Shown one piece after another: positions 8,173-17,350 of a stretch of 64,000 bases of DNA. The translations under genes and the position numbers were made by a program. Position 1 is the stretch's first letter; each line of letters begins with the position of its first letter. Source of the stretch: Paucibacter sp. PLA-PC-4 (GTDB lineage: Bacteria; Pseudomonadota; Gammaproteobacteria; Burkholderiales; Burkholderiaceae_C); assembly GCF_026241155.1 (NCBI RefSeq), contig NZ_JAPFGP010000001.1, positions 310,001 through 374,000 on the forward strand. The letters are read 5' to 3'. Under the pieces are notes generated by a model. The model ran no database searches. It had not been told where the DNA came from and saw nothing but the letters and a program-made list of their open reading frames with translations.

Positions 8173-10127
8173 AACTACGCAAGGAACTTTGGTTCGGCTT
8201 CATCCTGATGGGGCTGATCATCGCGGCCGCGCTGGGCATGCTGATCGCCGTGCCAAAGATCACCAATGGCCACATCGGCCTGCTGATGCTATCCCTGGTG
8301 GTTGTTGCCATCATGCTCGGCTTCCCCACCGCCTTCACGCTGATGGGCATGGGCATGGTCTTCACCTGGATCGCCTACGAGGAGAACACCACCAAGACTC
8401 TGGATCTGATGGTGCAGTCGGCCTACAAGGTGATGTCCAACGATGTGCTGATCTCGATACCGCTGTTCGTCTTTATGGGTTATCTGGTCGAGCGGGCCAA
8501 TCTGATCGAGAAGCTGTTCCGCAGTTTGCATCTGGCGCTGGCGCGGGTGCCTGGCTCGCTGGCGGTGGCGACCTTGGTGACCTGCGCGGTGTTTGCCACC
8601 GCGACCGGCATCGTCGGCGCCGTCGTCACGCTGATGGGCTTGCTGGCGCTGCCGCAGATGCTCAAGGGCGGCTACGACGTGCGGCTGTCGGCAGGCGCTA
8701 TCACGGCCGGTGGCTGCCTGGGCATCCTGATCCCGCCTTCGGTGCTGCTGATCGTCTACGGCGCCACCGCCGGAGTGTCGGTGGTGCAACTTTATGCCGG
8801 CGCCTTTTTCCCCGGCCTGATGCTGGCGGGGCTGTACATCCTCTACGTCATCATCCTTGCCAAGCTCAAGCCGGCCATGGCGCCGCCCTTGACGGCCGAA
8901 CAGCGCTTCGTGCCTCTGCCACCCGATCTGCTAAAGGTCGGGGCCACCCAAGCCAAGCGTGCCGTGCCACTGCTGATCGACGCGCTGAAGGGCTCACGCA
9001 ACCATGGCGTGCCGACTTCGTATCTGCTCAAGCAGCTGTGTATTGCGCTCCTGCCAGCCCTTCTCTTCGCGATAGTGGCCCTGGCCAGCTACAACAGCGC
9101 CACCAAGCTGCCGCCGCTGGAAGCGCCGAACAGCGAGCTGTCCGAGATGGGGGCCGGCAGCGAGCCCAGCGGACTCGCCGAGCCGAGCGGGCTGGCCGAG
9201 CCCAGCGGCGGGCTGTCCGAGCCGCCGGCCGAGGAGGAGGAACTCAAAGAGATGGGCAGCGAGGACGCCGCTAGCGACGTTGTCAGTGAGGCCGCACCTG
9301 TGGCACCGTCCGAGGCCAGCGCCGCAGCAGCGCCCTCATCTGCTGTCGACGCTGTGCGGATCGAGCGCAAGCCCGCCTCTACCGGCTTCTGGATCGGTCT
9401 GGGCATCGGCGCGCTGGCGCTGCTGGCCTTCTACGCCATCCTGAGCTTTGCGCGGCTTGAGATCTTCAAGATGCTGCTGTCCAGCTTCTTCCCCTTGTTG
9501 GTGCTGATCATGGCGGTCCTGGGCTCCATCGTGTTCGGTCTGGCCACGCCGACCGAGGCGGCGGCTGTCGGCGCCTTGGGCGGCTTTCTTTTGGCAGTGG
9601 CCTACAGGCAGCTGACCCTCAATGTGGTCAAGGAGAGTGTGTTCCTAACGGCCAAGACCAGCGCGATGGTGTGCTGGCTGTTCGTCGGCTCGGCGATCTT
9701 CTCGGCGGCGTTCGCGCTGCTGGGCGGCCAGGAGCTTGTCGAGCAGTGGGTGCTCGGTATGAATCTGACGAAGACCCAGTTCCTGGTGCTCAGCCAGGTC
9801 ATCATCTTTGTCCTTGGCTGGCCGCTGGAGTGGACCGAGATCATTGTGATCTTCATGCCCATCTTCATCCCGCTGCTCGACAACTTCGGCGTCGACCCGC
9901 TGTTTTTCGGCCTCCTGGTGGCGCTGAATCTGCAGACCGCCTTCCTGAGCCCGCCGGTGGCGATGAGTGCTTTCTATCTGAAGGGCGTGGCCCCCAAACA
10001 TGTGACTCTGAACCAGATCTTTGCAGGGATGCTGCCCTTCATGGGCATCCAGGTGGTGGCCATCGTGCTGCTCTACATCTGGCCGCAGATCGGCATGTGG
10101 CTGCCGCAAGTACTGTACGGCCGCTGA
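8169..10127 (+). CDS. TRAP transporter large permease (DctM family) with low-complexity insert
   Basis: A 652-residue polytopic membrane protein forming the transport subunit of the TRAP system. DctM signatures include GFPTAFTLMGMGMVF, AGAITAGGCLGILIPPSVLL and, at the C-terminal half, FGLATPTEAAAVGALGGFLL. Typical DctM proteins have about 430 residues; this one has about 200 more in the middle. Roughly residues 318-400 (bases 9121-9370) are hydrophilic, acidic and repetitive (EPSGLAEPSGLAEPSGG, then AEEEELKEMG and a Ser/Ala/Pro tract), flanked by two extra hydrophobic segments. Extended large subunits are known in this TRAP branch, but the repeat itself looks recent. Confidence 0.88.
   Translation: MKLRKELWFGFILMGLIIAAALGMLIAVPKITNGHIGLLMLSLVVVAIMLGFPTAFTLMGMGMVFTWIAYEENTTKTLDLMVQSAYKVMSNDVLISIPLFVFMGYLVERANLIEKLFRSLHLALARVPGSLAVATLVTCAVFATATGIVGAVVTLMGLLALPQMLKGGYDVRLSAGAITAGGCLGILIPPSVLLIVYGATAGVSVVQLYAGAFFPGLMLAGLYILYVIILAKLKPAMAPPLTAEQRFVPLPPDLLKVGATQAKRAVPLLIDALKGSRNHGVPTSYLLKQLCIALLPALLFAIVALASYNSATKLPPLEAPNSELSEMGAGSEPSGLAEPSGLAEPSGGLSEPPAEEEELKEMGSEDAASDVVSEAAPVAPSEASAAAAPSSAVDAVRIERKPASTGFWIGLGIGALALLAFYAILSFARLEIFKMLLSSFFPLLVLIMAVLGSIVFGLATPTEAAAVGALGGFLLAVAYRQLTLNVVKESVFLTAKTSAMVCWLFVGSAIFSAAFALLGGQELVEQWVLGMNLTKTQFLVLSQVIIFVLGWPLEWTEIIVIFMPIFIPLLDNFGVDPLFFGLLVALNLQTAFLSPPVAMSAFYLKGVAPKHVTLNQIFAGMLPFMGIQVVAIVLLYIWPQIGMWLPQVLYGR
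9157..9216 (+). repeat. in-frame tandem repeat encoding EPSGLA units
   Basis: Near-identical 18-base units GAGCCSAGCGGRCTSGCC occur about three times in the large permease gene, encoding EPSGLA / EPSGLA / EPSGG. The length is a multiple of three, so the reading frame is kept. Differences between units are mostly third-position changes. Confidence 0.7.
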
Positions 10128-10170
10128 CAGGAGGACTGGCATCGATCGGCTGTCTGCTCAGGAGCTCATC

Positions 10171-10946
10171 ATGAATCAGCTGCTTGCCGAGTCCTGCGAA
10201 ACCATCCCGGTGCCGCGTGTGCGCAAAGTCGGTGTCGAACGGCCCTGGGTCTGGCTGCGACAAGGCGGCGCCGACTTGCTGCGCACGCCGGCGCAGAGCT
10301 TGGGCACCGGCGCTCTGGTCGCTGCCATTGGGCTGGCGCTGGGTGGGGCCGGCTGGCAGGCCTCCTATATGGCGCCAGCCCTGTTGGGCGGCTTTCTGCT
10401 GGTGGCGCCATTCCTTGCCATCGTGCTGTATGCGCTGTCACGCCAGATGGAGCATAGCGAGGTGGTGGATAGCGCCCAGGCTTGGCGTGCCTGGCGGGCG
10501 AACGCCGGCTCGATTGCGCTGTTCGGCCTGATGCTTGCCCTGGCCTACATCGTCTGAGAACGGCTGGCGGCCATCGTGTTCGCGCTGTTCTACGAGGGGC
10601 AGCGGCTGCAGTTGTCGCGCTGGCCGCTGGAGCTGATGTCCGGCCAGTACAGCGAGCTGCTTCTGGCCTTTGTCTGCGTCGGCGCCGGGTTGGCGGCCCT
10701 GGTGTTTACTCTGGGCGTGGTCAGCGCGCCGCTGCTGATCGACCGCCCGGTGGATGCGATCACTGCGATGCTGACGAGCCTGCAATGCTGCCGCGTTAAC
10801 GGAGCTGCGATGCTGCTCTGGGCCGCGCTTATCGTCGGTCTGACGGGGCTGGGTTTTGCCACGCTGATGCTGGGCTTGGTCGCGTGATCTTCCCGCTGCT
10901 GGCCCACGCCGGCTGGCATGCTTACCGCGACTTGGCTGAGTCTTAA
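10171..10946 (+). pseudogene. DUF2189 integral membrane protein gene broken by a stop and a frameshift
   Basis: ATG 10171 follows AGGAG by six bases and encodes an N-terminus (PVPRVRKVGVERPWVWLRQG, ADLLRTPAQSL, then membrane helices) typical of DUF2189 proteins. After LMLALAYIV an in-frame TGA at 10555-10557 interrupts the frame; translation in the same frame resumes as ERLAAIVFALFYEGQRLQL and continues in family-like membrane segments to 10887. There the frame closes, but the adjacent frame continues from about 10884 as VIFPLLAHAGWHAYRDLAES to a stop at 10944-10946, the expected DUF2189 C-terminus. One nonsense change (probably TGG to TGA) plus one single-base shift explain everything. Function of the family is unknown. 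Confidence 0.82.
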
Positions 10947-10954
10947 GAAACCGC

Positions 10955-12484
10955 TCAGGCGGGCTGTGCCTCAAGCCTGAAGGCCTCGACCAGGCCGGCC
11001 AGCTGAGCAGCCTGGGTTTGCATGCTGGCGGCCGCAGCCGCACTCTGCTCGACCAAGGCTGAATTTTGCTGGGTCATTGTGTCCAGGTGGGCGACGGCCT
11101 GATTGACCTGGCCGATAGCTTGGCTTTGCTCGCGGCTGGTGGCGCTGACCTCGCCCAGCACATCCGCGACGCGGCGCACGCTGCCGACCACCTCGCTCAT
11201 CGTGCTGCCGGCCTGGTTTACCAGCGATGAGCCGGCATCGACCTCGGAGACGCTGGCGCCGATCAGGCCCTTGATCTCCTTGGCCGCCTCGGCGCTGCGC
11301 TGCGCTAGCGAGCGCACCTCGGAAGCGACTACCGCAAAGCCACGACCCTGCTCGCCGGCGCGCGCCGCCTCGACGGCCGCATTTAGCGCCAAGATATTGG
11401 TCTGGAAGGCGATACCGTCGATCACGCCGATGATGTCGCCGATACGGCCCGAGCTGCTTTGGATGCGGCCCATGCTTGCCACCACCTGGCCCACCACATC
11501 GCCGCCACTCTGTGCCACCTGCGCGGCATTCAGCGCCAGCTGATTGGCGGTGGCGGCCGAGTCGGAGGAGTGGCGCACGGTGGCGGTCAGTTCTTCCATC
11601 GTCGAGGCGGTCTGTTGCAGGCTGCTGGCGGCCTCCTCGGTACGGTGGCTGAGGTCTGCATTGCCCTCGGCGATTTCGCTGGCCGCAGTGCGGATGCTCT
11701 CGGCGCCGGAGCGCACCGACTGCACGATATCGCGCAGCGACACCACCATGGCGTTCAGCCCGCGCTGCAGATCGCCGATCTCGTCGCTGCGCGCGCCGGT
11801 GGCAATCTGCACCGACAGGTCGCCGCTACCGATGCGCTCGGTGGCATCCAATGCGGCTCGCAGCGGCGGCACAATGGCGCGCACCATCAGCCCGGTCGAC
11901 ACCAGCAGCAGCAGCACGACGGCGCTCAGCACGCTGGCGGTGATGGTGATGTCGATGCTGCGCGAGCGCTGGGCCTCGGCGGCCAGCGCGACGGCGCGCT
12001 GCTGCTGAAGGTCGACAAAGGCCTTCTGCGCGTCCAGATAAATCGTCAGCTCGGCGCGCACCTTGGCGATGCCAGCCTCGCTGGGTTGCTTGGCGGCTTC
12101 GTTGCGAGAGGCGATGTAGACACCTCGCGTCTTGGCGATGGCGGCGAGACTGCCCTTCTCGGCCTCGCTGTCGGCTGCGGCGTCGATCTTTTTCTGAAGC
12201 TCGGAGATCGCGGCCGAGGTGGCGTCCATCTCGGGTTTGAGCTGGCCGGCCAGCGCCGTGTCCTGGCTCATCAGTCCGGCCATGGTGCGGGCAGCATTGG
12301 CCTGGGTTAGGCCGGCCCAGCGCAATGCCATCTCGAGTTTGTCGCGCTGCGCGGTCTGGGCCTGCTGCTCGCTGGCCAGCTCACTCGAGGTGCGCCAGCT
12401 GGAGACCACAGTCACCGTCGTCAGCAGTACGGCGGTCGCGAGTGTGGGTAGCCACAGACGGAAAGAGATGCCCAATTTCTTCAT
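10955..12484 (-). CDS. methyl-accepting chemotaxis protein
   Basis: A 509-residue chemoreceptor. One membrane helix lies at about 10-30, a periplasmic helical ligand domain of about 150 residues follows, then a second membrane helix ([20 protein letters not shown]). A HAMP domain comes next ([20 protein letters not shown]) and a long coiled-coil signalling domain. The signalling tip is unmistakable: [20 protein letters not shown] and [20 protein letters not shown]. There is no C-terminal NWETF-type CheR tether. The gene starts after AGGAG at seven bases. Ligand unknown. It ends 8 bases from the DUF2189 remnant, converging with it. Confidence 0.95.
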   Translation of the reverse strand: MKKLGISFRLWLPTLATAVLLTTVTVVSSWRTSSELASEQQAQTAQRDKLEMALRWAGLTQANAARTMAGLMSQDTALAGQLKPEMDATSAAISELQKKIDAAADSEAEKGSLAAIAKTRGVYIASRNEAAKQPSEAGIAKVRAELTIYLDAQKAFVDLQQQRAVALAAEAQRSRSIDITITASVLSAVVLLLLVSTGLMVRAIVPPLRAALDATERIGSGDLSVQIATGARSDEIGDLQRGLNAMVVSLRDIVQSVRSGAESIRTAASEIAEGNADLSHRTEEAASSLQQTASTMEELTATVRHSSDSAATANQLALNAAQVAQSGGDVVGQVVASMGRIQSSSGRIGDIIGVIDGIAFQTNILALNAAVEAARAGEQGRGFAVVASEVRSLAQRSAEAAKEIKGLIGASVSEVDAGSSLVNQAGSTMSEVVGSVRRVADVLGEVSATSREQSQAIGQVNQAVAHLDTMTQQNSALVEQSAAAAASMQTQAAQLAGLVEAFRLEAQPA

Positions 12485-12525
12485 CGCATGTCTCCTGCTG
12501 GCCGAGCACCGGCCTTATGCCGTCG

Positions 12526-12554
12526 ATTGAATGCCCCCGCGCCGTAATAGTCAA
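12526..12554 (-). promoter_or_regulatory. candidate sigma-70 promoter of the chemoreceptor gene
   Basis: Read on the minus strand, TTGACT (12554-12549) is followed after 17 bases by TTCAAT (12531-12526), 42 bases upstream of the chemoreceptor ATG. I saw no convincing flagellar sigma-28 box, which would be the usual class for such a gene. Confidence 0.45.
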
Positions 12555-12608
12555 TGCGGAACAGTCACTGTTTTGGAGCCCAGTTCCGAGGCTCGTGCGA
12601 TGTGTCAA

Positions 12609-12643
12609 CAAAAAGCCCGCTGGCCATGGGCACTGCGGGCTTC
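12609..12643 (-). terminator. rho-independent terminator after the solute-binding protein gene
   Basis: On the minus strand AAGCCCGC, a 14-base loop and GCGGGCTT are followed by more T residues. It lies about 130 bases after the stop of the gene at 12772 and upstream of the chemoreceptor promoter, so it separates the two units. The rest of 12485-12771 holds no convincing gene. Confidence 0.7.
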
Positions 12644-12771
12644 TAGGCGGCAACAGTCCGACAGGGGCAGCCGGTGAGGGGCAGCCGGCGGGGTCAGTCC
12701 TTGCGCCGCTGCTCGGGCAGGCCTTCCTGCATTGAATTGCCACCGATGGGATTGGCGGCATGTGAGAATCG

Positions 12772-13578
12772 TCAGCGCCCGCAGAACTCCGCCTGCACCG
12801 CCGGATGCAGCTGGGCGTACTTGTTTTCGAAGGCGAGCTGCTGATCCTGCAGCCAAGCAGCTTGGGCCGGCTGCTTCAGGAACGAGCTCAGTTGCGGCAG
12901 CACGGCCAGGTGCTTGGAGCGCTTGGACATCTGCATGAACAGCTGTCCCTCGATCACCTTGCCCGGCAGCAAGCGCAGCTGCCCCTCGCAACCCATGCTG
13001 CGGATGAGTTGCTGGCCTGCGATTCTTGCCGTGATCACCGCATCAAGTCGATTGAGGGTTAACTTTTGCAGATTGTGCGTTTCGCTGATGGCAATATCGA
13101 GCCGGGTATGTTGTGCTAGATACGTGTCGAATTCCGATCCGAAGCTCACGCCACGCCCCATGCCGATGCGCAGACCATGCAGGTCGGCCCAGGATTTGTA
13201 GACCAGGCTGCTTTGTTGGCGCACGATCAGCACCGCTTCGTTTCGGCCGACCGGAGGATCCACCATCACCGCGTACTCGCGCCGCTTGTCGGTCGCGAAG
13301 CCACACAGGTTAACGTCGACCTCGCCGGTCTCGACCATCAGCTGGCAACGGCTCCAGGGGCCGGGCGGCTCGACCTTCAGCGCCAGCCCTATGGCCGAGA
13401 AAGCCAGCCGCGCGGCGTCTACGCAAACGCCGATCAGCTGCCCCTCATGATCCCAGCTCATGGGCGGCGCGGCCGGGTGGCCACAGGCCCGCACAAGCGG
13501 CCGTTCATTCGGCTTGTCCTTGGCCCATGCGCCAGCGGTCACGCACATCAGCAGGACAAGGAAACGGCACAGCACCAT
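12772..13578 (-). CDS. periplasmic family 3 solute-binding-like protein
   Basis: A 268-residue protein with a signal peptide (MVLCRFLVLLMCVTAGAWA). Its body resembles bacterial family 3 extracellular solute-binding proteins (amino-acid type): RPLVRACGHPAAPPMSWDHE at the start, GVCVDAARLAFSAIGLALKV, GEVDVNLCGFATDKRREYAV, the SWADLHGLRIGMGRGVSFGS hinge region, and LNRLDAVITARIAGQQLI. Six cysteines are present, several probably in disulfides. There is no ABC permease nearby; single genes of this kind may act as sensors or with remote transporters. The next upstream gene on the same strand ends 37 bases away. Confidence 0.8.
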   Translation of the reverse strand: MVLCRFLVLLMCVTAGAWAKDKPNERPLVRACGHPAAPPMSWDHEGQLIGVCVDAARLAFSAIGLALKVEPPGPWSRCQLMVETGEVDVNLCGFATDKRREYAVMVDPPVGRNEAVLIVRQQSSLVYKSWADLHGLRIGMGRGVSFGSEFDTYLAQHTRLDIAISETHNLQKLTLNRLDAVITARIAGQQLIRSMGCEGQLRLLPGKVIEGQLFMQMSKRSKHLAVLPQLSSFLKQPAQAAWLQDQQLAFENKYAQLHPAVQAEFCGR

Positions 13579-13615
13579 GGACGCATGATACCCACCAAGG
13601 CCGCGAACTGAGGGG

Positions 13616-16600
13616 TCAGAGGCCGGCCAGCAGACGCTCCCAGTGGGCCCTGGCCAGCCGCTGATGGCGCTCTTTCACATGCCCGTATCCTCGGATATCC
13701 TCCGGAACGCGGGCCAACTCGACCGCGGTGGCCAAGTTGTCCGCCGAGAGCTTGGACAAGACGCGCTCGATGCCGGCACGGTAGTCGACGATCCATTGGC
13801 GCTCCATCTTGCGCTCCTCGGTACGGCCGAAGATGTCCAGCGCCGTGCCGCGTAGGCCCTTCATCTTGGCCAGCAATCCGAAGGCCGGGCGTATCCAGCC
13901 GCCCATCTGCTGCTTAATCAGCTCGCCCTTATCGTTCTTCTTGGCCAACAGCGGCGGGGCCAGGTGGTGAACCAGCTTGTAGTCGCCCTCGAACTGCGCG
14001 GCGATCTTGTCGGTGAATTTCGTGTCGGTGTGCAGGCGCGCGACCTCGTACTCATCCTTGTAGGCCATCAGTTTGAACAGATATCGGGCCACTGCCTCGC
14101 TGAGCTTGGTCGAGGACAGCGGCGCTTCGGCGGCGCGCACCTTGTCGACAAAGGCCCGGTAAGTCTGCGCGTAGGCCTCGTCTTGGTAGTCGATCAGGAA
14201 CTCGACGCGCTTGGCGATGATCTCGTCAAGGCCGGGGCGCTTGACGAACTGGATCACCTGGGTCGCTGCGAACAAGGCTTGCACTGCGGCCAGGTCCTCG
14301 GCGCAGCGGCGACCCCATTCGAACGCGGCCTTGTTGTTGTCGATCTGCACGCCATTGAGCTCGATAGCCCGCATCAGCGCGGCATAGGACAGCGGCACCC
14401 GGCCCTGCTGCCAGGCATAGCCAAGCATCAGAGGGTTGGTGTAGAGCGAATCGCCCAGCAGTTTGACCGAGACCTCCTCTGCATCGAACTTACCCAGCAG
14501 CGCCGGGCCTACCGCCTTGGCTACCGCGCTCTCGCAGGCTGCGCCGGGGAAGCTCCAGTTGGCGTCGTTGACCAGGCTGGCGGTCGGCGAGCCATGGGTG
14601 TTCAGCGCCACATAGGTGCGGCCCTCGCGCATGACTGCCAGCGTGGTCTTGTTGGCCGCGACGATGGAATCGCATGCGATCACCAGATCGGCCTCGGCCG
14701 TGCCGACCTTGGTGCAGTGGATGTCCTGCGCATGGTTGGCGATCTGTATATGGCTCCAGGTGGCGCCGCCCTTCTGCGCCAGGCCCGCCGCATCCTGGGT
14801 GATCACGCCCTTGCCTTCCAGATGAGCGGCCATGCCCAGCAGCTGGCCTATCGTGATTACGCCGGTGCCGCCGACCCCGCCGACAACGATGCCCCAGGCC
14901 CGCTCGGGATTCGGGATCATCGGCTGAGGCAGGGCAGGGAGGCTGCTGTGGAAGGGGCTGAGCTTGCTGTCCTTCTTGGGCTTCTTCAGCTCGCCGCCTT
15001 CGACGGTGACGAAGCTGGGGCAGAAGCCCTTGACGCAGCTGTAGTCCTTGTTGCAGCTGTTCTGGTTGATCTGGCGTTTGCGGCCGAAGTCGGTCTCCAG
15101 CGGCTCGACCGACAGACAGTTCGACTGGATTGAGCAGTCGCCGCAGCCCTCGCAGACCAGCTCGTTGATGACGACCCGCTTGGCCGGGTCGACCAGCTTG
15201 CCGCGCTTGCGGCGGCGGCGCTTCTCGGTCGCGCAGGTCTGGTCATAGATGATGACCGAGGTGCCTATGACTTCTCGGAACTGGCGCTGGATCGCGTCCA
15301 GCTCATCGCGGTGGTGCACGGTGACGCCTGCCAGTAGCGAGACGCCGTTGTACTTGCTCGGCTCGTCGGTGACGATGCAGAGCTTGGCCACACCCTCGGC
15401 GGTGACGCTCTGCATGATTTGCATCACGCTATGGCCCTCGGGGCGCTCGCCGACCTGCTGGCCGCCGGTCATCGCGACTGCGTCGTTGTAGAGAATCTTG
15501 TAGGTGATATTGACGCCCGAGGCGATGCTCTGGCGGATCGCCAGCAGGCCGCTGTGGAAGTAGGTGCCGTCACCGAGGTTGGCGAAGATGTGCTTCTCGG
15601 TAGTGAAGGGTTGCTGGCCCACCCAGGGCACGCCCTCGCCGCCCATCTGCGTGAAGGTGGCGGTATGGCGGCCGGGCATCCAGGACACCATGTAATGGCA
15701 GCCGATGCCGGCCACCGCACGCGAGCCCTCGGGCACGCGGGTGCTCGTGTTGTGCGGGCAGCCCGAGCAGAACCAGGGTGTGCGGTCGGCACCGCCGGCG
15801 GTCTTTTCTTCGAGCTTCAGCGAATTCTCTTTGGCGTCGATGATGGCGACGCGCGCATCCAGGCGCGACTGCACATCGACGTCTACGCCGAGCTTCTTCA
15901 GGCGCTTGGCGATCGCGCGGGCGATGATGGCCGGGGTCAGGTCGGCCTGCGGGCGCAGCAGCCAGTTCTGGCTGGGGTTGGGCTGGTTCCACTCGCCGCC
16001 GGTGTTGTCACCCTCGATCTCGTCGAACTTGCCCAGCACGTTCGGACGTACGTCGGGGCGCCAGTTGTAGAGCTCCTCCTTGACTTGATACTCGATCATC
16101 TGGCGCTTCTCTTCGACCACCAGGATCTCCTGCAGGCCTTGCGCGAAGTCGCGCGTGATCGTCGCTTCCAGCGGCCACACCACATTGACCTTGTGCAGCC
16201 GGATACCCAAACGACGGCAGGTGTCGTCGTCCAGACCTAGGTCGTGAAGGGCCTGGCGGGTGTCGTTGTAGGCCTTGCCGCTGGCAATGATGCCGAAGCG
16301 GTCCTGCGGCGTGCTGATGACGTTGTAGTTCAGCTTGTTGGCGCGGATATAGGCCAGCGCGGCGTACCATTTGTAATCCATCAGCCGCGCTTCCTGCTCC
16401 AACGGCGCATCGGGCCAGCGGATGTGCAGGCCGCCGTCGGGCATCTGGAAGTCTTCGGGCAGGATGATGTTGACACGGTCCGGGTCGACGCTGATCGAAC
16501 TGGACGATTCGACGATCTCCTGGATCGTCTTCAGGCCTGACCACAGGCCCGAAAAACGGCTGAGCGCAAACGCATGTAGGCCCATGTCCAGGATGTCCTG

Positions 16601-17161
16601 CACGCTGCTCGGGAAGAACACCGGGAAGCCGACGGCCTTGAAAACATGGTCGCTCTGGTGTGCGGCGGTCGAGCTCTTGGCGATATGGTCGTCGCCGGCC
16701 ACTGCAATCACGCCACCATGCTTGGCCGTGCCGGCCATATTCGCGTGCTTGAACACATCGATGCAGCGGTCAACACCTGGCCCCTTGCCGTACCAGATGC
16801 CGAACACGCCGTCGAACTTGTTTTTCTCGGGGAACAGATCGAGCTGCTGCGTCCCCCAGACGGCAGTGGCGCCCAGCTCCTCGTTGACACCTGGCTGGAA
16901 CACGATGTTCTGCTTGGCCAGATGCTTCTTGGCCTGCATCAGCATCTGGTCGTAGCCGCCTAGCGGCGAGCCGCGGTAGCCGGAGATGAAGCCGGCGGTG
17001 TTCAGGCCGACCATCGCGTCGCGGGTGCGCTGCAGCATCGGCAGCCGCACCAAGGCCTGCACACCGCTCATAAAGGCGCGCCCATGGTCAAGCGCGTATT
17101 TGTCGTCCAGCGAGACCTTCTCTAGGGCGCGCAAGATGTGTTCGGGTAGCGGTGCGTTCAT
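13616..17161 (-). CDS. indolepyruvate:ferredoxin oxidoreductase (fused IorA-IorB type)
   Basis: A protein of about 1,181 residues that oxidatively decarboxylates arylpyruvates to aryl-acetyl-CoA using thiamine diphosphate and Fe-S clusters. The N-terminal pyrimidine-binding half has NTAGFISGYRGSPLGGYDQM and GKGPGVDRCIDVFKHANMAG. The thiamine pyrophosphate-binding half has GIGCHYMVSWMPGR and ANLGDGTYFHSGLLAIRQS. A cysteine-rich segment (VCEGCGDCSIQSNCLS, then NSCNKDYSCVKGFCPSF) can hold [4Fe-4S]. The gamma-type domain GVGGTGVITIGQLLGMAAHL follows, and a long C-terminal extension completes the aerobic proteobacterial fused form. I choose ATG 17161 (MNAPLPEHILRALEKV), about ten bases after AGGAG, over 17188. 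The divergent Lrp gene probably regulates it. Confidence 0.92.
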   Translation of the reverse strand: MNAPLPEHILRALEKVSLDDKYALDHGRAFMSGVQALVRLPMLQRTRDAMVGLNTAGFISGYRGSPLGGYDQMLMQAKKHLAKQNIVFQPGVNEELGATAVWGTQQLDLFPEKNKFDGVFGIWYGKGPGVDRCIDVFKHANMAGTAKHGGVIAVAGDDHIAKSSTAAHQSDHVFKAVGFPVFFPSSVQDILDMGLHAFALSRFSGLWSGLKTIQEIVESSSSISVDPDRVNIILPEDFQMPDGGLHIRWPDAPLEQEARLMDYKWYAALAYIRANKLNYNVISTPQDRFGIIASGKAYNDTRQALHDLGLDDDTCRRLGIRLHKVNVVWPLEATITRDFAQGLQEILVVEEKRQMIEYQVKEELYNWRPDVRPNVLGKFDEIEGDNTGGEWNQPNPSQNWLLRPQADLTPAIIARAIAKRLKKLGVDVDVQSRLDARVAIIDAKENSLKLEEKTAGGADRTPWFCSGCPHNTSTRVPEGSRAVAGIGCHYMVSWMPGRHTATFTQMGGEGVPWVGQQPFTTEKHIFANLGDGTYFHSGLLAIRQSIASGVNITYKILYNDAVAMTGGQQVGERPEGHSVMQIMQSVTAEGVAKLCIVTDEPSKYNGVSLLAGVTVHHRDELDAIQRQFREVIGTSVIIYDQTCATEKRRRRKRGKLVDPAKRVVINELVCEGCGDCSIQSNCLSVEPLETDFGRKRQINQNSCNKDYSCVKGFCPSFVTVEGGELKKPKKDSKLSPFHSSLPALPQPMIPNPERAWGIVVGGVGGTGVITIGQLLGMAAHLEGKGVITQDAAGLAQKGGATWSHIQIANHAQDIHCTKVGTAEADLVIACDSIVAANKTTLAVMREGRTYVALNTHGSPTASLVNDANWSFPGAACESAVAKAVGPALLGKFDAEEVSVKLLGDSLYTNPLMLGYAWQQGRVPLSYAALMRAIELNGVQIDNNKAAFEWGRRCAEDLAAVQALFAATQVIQFVKRPGLDEIIAKRVEFLIDYQDEAYAQTYRAFVDKVRAAEAPLSSTKLSEAVARYLFKLMAYKDEYEVARLHTDTKFTDKIAAQFEGDYKLVHHLAPPLLAKKNDKGELIKQQMGGWIRPAFGLLAKMKGLRGTALDIFGRTEERKMERQWIVDYRAGIERVLSKLSADNLATAVELARVPEDIRGYGHVKERHQRLARAHWERLLAGL

Positions 17162-17325
17162 TGGCTTCGGTCTCCTGTGGGGCGACAAGCAGCGTCAACC
17201 GCTTGTGGCAGCCTCGCTGATCGTGAGTATGGGTCTTTTGAGACCCGCCGCGCAGTGTAGGGAAAGCGGCCCGCGTGGTGCTTTCTAAATCTCGCTGAAA
17301 GGCGGGGGTCTGCGCAATAATCTTG

Positions 17326-17342
17326 CTCAAAAGGTACTTGAG
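17326..17342. promoter_or_regulatory. inverted repeat CTCAA-N7-TTGAG, candidate Lrp site
   Basis: CTCAA at 17326-17330 and TTGAG at 17338-17342 form a palindrome ending 8 bases before the Lrp start codon. It lies in the 189-base divergent interval between the oxidoreductase and lrp-like genes, where autoregulation and divergent control are expected. Confidence 0.45.
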
Positions 17343-17350
17343 AAATCAAA

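Noticed and set aside
8117-9274. 385-codon plus-strand frame overlapping the TRAP large permease
   Set aside because: Different frame of a gene with well-conserved DctM motifs; translation is Gly/Arg/Ala-rich without membrane helices.
12717-12755. 12-codon frame MQEGLPEQRRKD on the minus strand
   Set aside because: Too short, and no ribosome-binding site; it could be the end of a decayed gene but nothing upstream supports that.
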